Below are positions 58,003-64,000 of a stretch of 64,000 bases of DNA, piece by piece. Source of the stretch: Agriotes lineatus (lineage: Eukaryota; Arthropoda; Insecta; Coleoptera; Elateridae); assembly GCA_940337035.1 (NCBI GenBank), contig CALNHX010002964.1:1-64000 (forward strand), given 5' to 3'. Each line of letters begins with the position of its first letter. The stretch's first letter is position 1. A program made the position numbers and the translations under genes. A model generated the notes under the pieces. The model was not told the origin of the DNA and did not search any database. It was given only the letters and a program-made list of their open reading frames with translations.

Positions 58003-58252
58003 CTGTCAATTCCCCCAACTGGGGGGCGGGCTTCTATAGGGACCTTGTGTCCCTCTTCAGACAATAACGGGAATTTCAGGAGGAGTTAGAGGTAGGTGAA
58101 GAAGTACAGTCCCGGCATTCCCCTGAGAGAAAGTAAGTTGACTTAGGAAAACCAACCTGAAACCTGAATCAGAGCAGGCGGCCAAAGGAAATCGAATCCA
58201 CGACCTCCCGAATGCTAAGGAGACGTGCTAACCACTAATCCACGGTGCTCGG
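58003..58252 (-). mobile_element. tRNA-derived SINE, about 250 bp
   Basis: The minus strand starts CCGAGCACCGTGGATTAGTG with an A-box-like TGGATTAGTGG and, about 40 bp on, a B-box-like GTGGATTCGATTTCC, giving a tRNA-related head with an internal RNA polymerase III promoter. A body follows that includes CCCGTTATTGTCTGAAGAGG and a CCCCCAGTTGGGGG hairpin. The body is repeated at 20490-20562. No poly(A) tail was recognised. Confidence 0.75.
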
Positions 58253-58439
58253 TATGAGCACTGGAACTTTGACTTCATTTATATCTAGAAATTTGGCGAC
58301 TTAGGTATATGTATCATTCAGTAATACTTTAAATTTTCTTGTATAGGAAGCTTTTCGCACGTTTAGACCTTTTATTTTTGTTAAATGGACGATTACAGCA
58401 GATCATACATTGGACAATTTAAAAAGTCGATATTAAAGC

Positions 58440-58810
58440 ATATTATTTATTTATTTATTTACAAACATGGCCGACCAACAGTGGTTGTAAAGCCATCTAA
58501 TAACAGGTCAGCACAGAAATACTATAAAAAACATTAAATTCTATAACGAACGAAACAGCACATGTATCAGAACACAAAAAAACATTACAAAATTATATTT
58601 AGTGATTTACATTATGTAGATTGTCACCATATGTATTTTTCCAAAAGTAACCATTTAAAGCCTCTGATATAGTCGATGAGAACATAGCAAATATGCTCAT
58701 CAATGTAAAGAACTTCAAGAAGAACGAAGTATTCGAATCACGGAAGAATTTACATAAAAAGTTGTACTTCAACTATTATGTCAAAATAGCAATAAATTTA
58801 TTATAGAGTA
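58440..58810 (-). pseudogene. Possible LINE 3' end
   Basis: On the minus strand the stretch ends in GTTTGTAAATAAATAAATAA, a tail like that of CR1/L2-type LINEs, preceded by AT-rich sequence with no protein blocks that I can assign. Weak call based mainly on the tail. Confidence 0.3.
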
Positions 58811-60245
58811 AGTGGGTGCTTTCATTGAAAAAGGAGGGGGAATCAAAATATCGTTGTAAAAACCGGTAATGCATTTCTTAAGTTCTTTGAAATCAAATCA
58901 AGTTCGGATGTGTTTTAATGTAATCATATTAAAGCGAATTAATATTTGTTTATATGTATTGTATTATCGATAACCCCATTTTACCTTGCGGTGTAGAGCC
59001 TGGTGCTTTATGCGCTTGCATCTGGCGGTGCAATGCTCAACTTGGCCCGGATTCGGGATACAAAGTTGGAACGCGCTTTTTGTGCTTGCGCAGCAACCAT
59101 TGTGTGAGTGTTTGTCTTTGTGATGTAGTTATTATTTAATTTATTTTAAAAGACGACCATCTGAATGGTTTTTGAATTGTTTCCACGCGATTAGTATACA
59201 CTTGGTAGAAAGGATTCTAAAAGAAATACATTATTCTAAATAAGAATGGACATAGGCAAGGTATAAAATTTTAATCGTATCTATTGGGAACACTTAGTAA
59301 CTGTGCCTTTAAAATTAAATAATTGATCTTCAAAAAGATAAAGGCGATTCTGAATGAGTTTAAAAACTAGCAGAAAGCTTAATATTAAAAATGTGAATAT
59401 AAAATAAAATATTTCTTATTATAAAAAATTATAACTATGCATGTATCACCAAATTCATAGAATAAAAACTTGCAATTTAATTAGCACCAATAAAAAATAT
59501 TTTGAACAAAGGAGCAATGTAAGCTGTACACAACTACTCGTAATAGGAAATTTTAAATGCTCTCGAATGGCATGAAATTACATTATGTGCGACTATAAAC
59601 AATAGTGGGTGAATAAACAATAATGTAGTGCCACGCATATGTGTCGAGCTGTAGGAACCGTTGGTGGAGCACGAACAGATTACTGAATACCTGGAGATTA
59701 CGATCGCATCCCTGCAAAGGGAATTCCGAATCAAAACGAAATATCGGACAGCTCCGGGTTAGTTTTTGAACAATTTCCAAAGTGGTAAAGGGAGCAGCCA
59801 ACACAGACTAAACCATGATAAAGGTGTTGATGTAATTCAGTAAACAAATAAACCTATAAAAAGCAAGAAAATGAGGTATTTACTAATTGTACCTTGCATT
59901 GCTGAAACTAGCTACATTTCCGATATAATCATTACACAGATTTGGCTGGAAATTGAATCGCACCTCTTTCGTTTGGCGAGAAATGACAAAATTCCAGTAA
60001 CAGTAGCGAAATTGTATGTGAACAATTTTAATTATAATGAAATAATACAGTGTTTGTTACGGTTCAAAAGTCATTTACAGCTATTCATTTAATTAATTGC
60101 CTTAATTTTTGTTAAAGCTAACTTTTTGCCTTATCTTTCATTAAGTCTAATTTTTGCATGCAATAAAACCGAGCTTTTAGACCTTCTGCAAGTTATATTT
60201 TGATACAACGTAAGCTAGTTCCCAAAATTACAATGCATGAAAACT
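58811..60245. other. AT-rich stretch, nothing recognised
   Basis: Only short frames; no motif, terminal repeat or RNA gene was seen. Confidence 0.35.
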
Positions 60246-60509
60246 AGCCGTATTCATAGTTGTTCGCCAGCGGTTCGCCGGAGAGTCGCCGGAGTTTCGT
60301 TATGAATAGTATGTTGGCGGCACTGTACGTCTATGTCAAATTCGAGGTTAGCAGGTTAGATTTTGTGTCAATTTCTGTAAAAACTGACGGAAAACCTAAC
60401 CTGATAACCTCGAATTTGACATAGACGTACAGTACCGCCAACATACTATTTATAACGAAACTCCGGCGACTCGCCGGCGAGCCGCTGGCAAACGACTATG
60501 AATACGGCT
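60246..60509. repeat. 264-bp foldback element with arms over 110 bp, copy 2 of the family
   Basis: Ends AGCCGTATTCATAG and CTATGAATACGGCT are perfect inverted copies. Long, almost perfect pairing continues through GTTATGAATAGTATGTTGGCGG to GTCTATGTCAAATTCGAGGTTA near the loop. The inner part is shared with 33269-33658 but the outer arms differ. Confidence 0.9.
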
Positions 60510-63440
60510 GTTAGAGTTTAGACTTCACTTTGTGCATAAAGCTTTTTGGGTTGCATATGTCAGATTTCTTTTAAAAGCTCCTTCCAAATTTGGGTTTTCT
60601 TATCAGCCTTTTTGCGCCATTTGCCATATTGTGCTGCTAAAGATTAACTGCTTTTATGGATCTACGTTATGAAACGTACCTTAATTGAGTTATTTCGCAA
60701 GCATCTAGCCTGAGGAGTTAATTTTGTTGTGTCTGGAATATTCCGGTGGTGTTAATGTAGTGTATTTTGGTAATTTCTCAAGCCCAAACTTACTTTAGAT
60801 CTCGTCTTGGCAAGCACATGTTTCTGTTGGCGAAATTGAGCCGGAAACACCAGCTGGTATGTTTTCTTGATGGATAAATTAGCTAGGTTCTATGGTTTGA
60901 TGCTCTTTTAGCTTTTTCTGGGTGGTGACGTACCTTTTTCTGGGCTACGTCCTTGTTTTGGTGACGTGCTTTTATTTAGAGGCGTACCAAGTGATATCGA
61001 AGGCACCTTCCGTGGCTGCTGGATATTCCGCCCCGTGCGAGGAAATCTGCTCCTTGGTTAATCGACGAAGATGTCCCCTAGCTGCCGCCTTGAGCTTGGC
61101 GAGCACGTAGGAACTTCTCGCCTACAATAAAGAGCGCAGGTGAAGAGCTTGTGTGACCTCCTTCTACACGTTACCTGCAGGTTGTTAGTTCTGCACCCCT
61201 GGCCGAGCCGGCCGCCCCGCAGCCCCTCGAACCCCTGTCTACGTTTGCTGCAGCCGGGTAAAATCATGGTAAGGTCGGTGGTTTTGTATTTTAATCTTTG
61301 GGATCCGTTTTCGTGAATGTGCTACGGTGTACCCAATAAACATTAGGCCGCTCTTAATATGTATTTTAAGCGCGTATCTCACCCATGTAAAGCGGTTGAT
61401 GTAATTTATTTCACCGCACTTGCCTGTAACGAACACATTGCGGTAGTTCACTTTCATTAGCGTTTTTTTAGGTTAAAAGTCGGATCGGAAGTGCCTCACG
61501 CTCCGTTCAAGTGTTAACATTATTTTGTATGGCATTTGCGTGACAGAATTTTAATCCGTTCTCGATCGTCACGTTTCGTTAGTGACATAACGTTCGGTTG
61601 AATCCAACCTTAGTATACGTCCCGCAATTGCAAGTAATTCAATGTAAGTTTCGCTTGCGACACTTTAATGCAGATTAAAAAGTTACTTATCGGTTCTTAA
61701 AGCGCTATGATAGGAAGCAAGATCTTGAATTCCGTGTAGGCGTTATTGTAAATCAAGGCAAGCCTGGCATAGTGGGTAATTGGTCGAATTCAACTAAGCA
61801 ATCCAAATTTCACGCTGTTATAATTGAGTCATAGCCATGAAGCTATCGACCGTCTTCATTTAGTAGTGCATTTGGCCATATCAAAAGTTAACTTGTAATT
61901 TTCTTATACATATTTTCTTACAACTAATTCATTAATTTACCATAAACCTATGGAACTAAATTATGTCACGCTTTAAACGATTATTTAAATTATACGCCAA
62001 TATTTTGGTGAGATTTAACAAAACGCTTTATTATTACTGTAATATTATCTCCCTATTGAGATTTTGTGTGGGTTATTTGTATTATATGTTGTGTGATAAT
62101 TGTGGAGCACCCCATTTTATTATTGCTCATTATATTGAATCGTCACCTAGGCCAGCAAATTTTATTAGTGCCCTTGCCGTTATCTCTTTTTTCAGGAAGT
62201 GTTCGGTAGCGCATTTTGTCGTATGCCCTTTTTTGCGTTTAGCAAAGAGCTGGGTTATCTGCTGCCTGGCGCCCATATTTTTTTTAGCTAAAGCTTTAGA
62301 GTCTCTTCTACAACCCACGACCTCCTCTGGCTGAGAAGCCGGCTGCCTTTGCTTACCACCCTTACCATCAGAGCAACGGTAACATGTTTTACTATGCTTA
62401 TGGACACGAAATTTCAAGTAACTTCAACTGAGGTAGTATATCTGATGGAAGAACATTACATTAACGTTTCTACCTGGAAACTGTTAGGTTTGTTACGTGT
62501 AGATTACGCCGCCTTCTAAAATTCGAATTCGAATGGTATTTTCCCGCGCGTCGCGCGACTGGTGCACTTAGCTGCGATAACCTCGTTGCGCTTTTATCTT
62601 GAGAAACGCAGATTGTGCTTCAACGCGTTCTTTTCCGCTCGCAGCTTTTAAACAAGCAGTACGGTGGTTTTAGCAATTCAAGAGCTTTCGGGGATGTTTT
62701 AGTGAGGCTTTTGGTTAGTTTGGCGTATTTGGTAATATGCAAGCCTTCACGTATTGTGATTTTGATGCCCCAAGCTCACGAGAGGAAGTTTTCCTACGCC
62801 TTGTGCGGAGTTCTTGGTAATTGCAACCACGAGCTTTTCCATGTGCCCGAATCGTCATCTGGGGTGAGTAATTAGACGCACTAGGACCTCTTGTAGCTGT
62901 GTATTCTATCGCTGGTCTCATTTTCCTATTCACAGCAAGCAGTGCCAGGCATAAGTAATGCCGGTCTAATTCGTTAAGCCAGTGAAATCTAGGGCCTGCT
63001 CATCGCTTCGAATCAGGTGCGACGCTCGAATGTTTTCCGTGTCCACGGCGACCGCTACAGCGGGGCATGAGAAGGATCCGTCTGGGGGTTGCTTTCCCTC
63101 TTACTTTGGCATCCCTATCTCGCTGTTGCGATGCAGTTTGCGCTGAAACACACCAGCTACGGTCGTACGAATTTATTGGCCGAGAGCCGGAACTGCGGTT
63201 ACGATTTCCTCCAAAACTGAGCTAGGAGGTCCTGCAAGCCAGGTGGCTTGATAAGCTGCCCTTTTAATGTGTGCAATTTATAGCATTGCTGTATTTCGTC
63301 GTAAGTCTGTAAGTATGTTGTAGCCTGTAATTAAGTAATGTAAAGCGATCCTGCGATTCTAACTGATGCAACGTATTGTGATAATAATGTATTTACTTGT
63401 ACTGTGATATTTGCACAAAAATATATGATCTTTATGCCAG
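60510..63440. other. GC-richer stretch of unknown nature
   Basis: This is less AT-rich than its neighbours. It has several splice-donor-like sites (ATGGTAAGG at 61266, CTGGGGTGAGT at about 62859) and one 123-codon + frame (61963-62334) rich in hydrophobic and Cys residues, with an overlapping minus frame. No domain is recognised and no terminal repeats were found. It could be the 5' part of a host gene or an unclassified element. Confidence 0.25.
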
Positions 63441-63639
63441 TATACAGGGTGAGTTTAGTTACGACTGATTACTTTGTTTGGAGCTATCTTTCAGGAAGTA
63501 TAATATAGTGTTCGGTATTGAGTTTACAAATTCTCGTTAGAACACCGGGGTACATTCGCCGTTATTTCAAAATTTGTTGGCGCTCTGGGCATTTGTGTAA
63601 TTATTGTTCTACCATTTTATTCTTAAAAACTACACGCCT

Positions 63640-63960
63640 CTAATAGCTGAGTTTGCGGCCGGCTTCTGCAAATTAATGATTATCCTGTATTTGCCAGTGA
63701 ATGTCTAGTAGGTTATAATATGCTAGAACAATAAATTTTGAGTTTTCGCTTCTAAAGTAACAACTTTTGTTATGTACCGAGTGATTCTCGTAGGTAGTTG
63801 GAGCACCAGAAGGGATATACACACAACACAACTTGACAGTCAAACACCCAAGTTTTATTTGTATCCATAAATCTTCTCCAGATTGCCACAATTGCAAATG
63901 TGTCGAAGAGAATTTTTTCAGTATTGCTATTAATACACCTCCTTCTTAGATATTTGCGGA
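63640..63960 (-). pseudogene. LINE endonuclease fragment at the window edge
   Basis: The minus strand reads GGVLIAILKKFSS, QSGEDLWIQIKLGCLTVKLC, CCVYIPSGAP and FIVLAYYNLLDIHW (the GDFN-type block, altered). It resembles the endonuclease at 53280-53430 (EDLWIQVKLG...CAVYFPPS), so it belongs to a related CR1/Jockey-like LINE. It is cut at about 63640. Confidence 0.65.
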
Positions 63961-64000
63961 TCGTAGTTTCTATTAGGGTGATAAGCGCAATATAATGTGA

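Noticed and set aside
60345..60425. Insect telomere-like TTAGG repeats
   Set aside because: Only isolated GGTTAG and CCTAACC words in a foldback stem; no tandem array.
61963..62417. Overlapping 123- and 95-codon frames on opposite strands
   Set aside because: Neither has a recognised domain, and the overlap shows that at least one is chance; kept only as part of the unexplained stretch.

Overview
This 64-kb window looks like repeat-rich intergenic or heterochromatic DNA from an insect, probably one with a large genome; a beetle is my guess, but nothing here proves the order. I recognise no conventional host gene, rRNA or tRNA. Almost everything identifiable is a mobile element or its remains: LTR retrotransposons (an errantivirus-like env, an errantivirus-like pol fragment with its tRNA-Ser primer site, one intact BEL/Pao element), non-LTR retrotransposons (several lineages, all broken), a Penelope-like pair, DNA transposons (hAT, three mariner/Tc1-type lineages), a tRNA-derived SINE and at least seven families of short inverted-repeat (MITE or foldback) elements.

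Layout. 1-3540: 3' part of an errantivirus-like element (env without its own ATG, preceded by a splice-acceptor-like site, then a probable LTR). 6070-8995: two decayed Tc1/mariner-type transposases and an RTE-type LINE. 9231-13385: two-ORF LINE on the minus strand, interrupted by a 185-bp MITE with TA target duplication. 13846-14395: two more inverted-repeat elements. 18470-25760: two near-identical 1.8-kb repeats of unknown class flanking SINE and LINE debris and two GC-rich minisatellites. 28214-33658: foldbacks and a pile-up of errantivirus-like pol, RTE and Jockey-type fragments. 33896-37566: a 3.67-kb hAT element with a perfect 8-bp target duplication. 38904-46299: a complete, apparently very young BEL/Pao retrotransposon (806-bp LTRs with one difference, uninterrupted 1754-codon polyprotein, tRNA-Tyr primer site, 5-bp target duplication) inserted in an older LINE. 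46305-48690: LINE fragments and two head-to-head Penelope-like ends. 48868-49690: internally deleted mariner transposase. 52200-56665: a decayed LINE with a PHD-finger ORF1, split by a 1274-bp mariner. 58003-63960: SINE, a 264-bp foldback, an unexplained GC-richer stretch and a LINE endonuclease fragment at the edge.

The nesting gives a relative history: LINEs are oldest, mariner, MITE and hAT insertions came later, and the BEL/Pao copy is the latest event that can be dated. The only element that looks able to make a complete protein set is the BEL/Pao copy. The env reading frame is also uninterrupted, but the rest of its element lies outside the window. The least explained features are the paired 1.8-kb TG...CA repeats with their own ATAT flanks, the TCAAATTCGAGGTTAG foldback family, and the 60.5-63.4 kb stretch.
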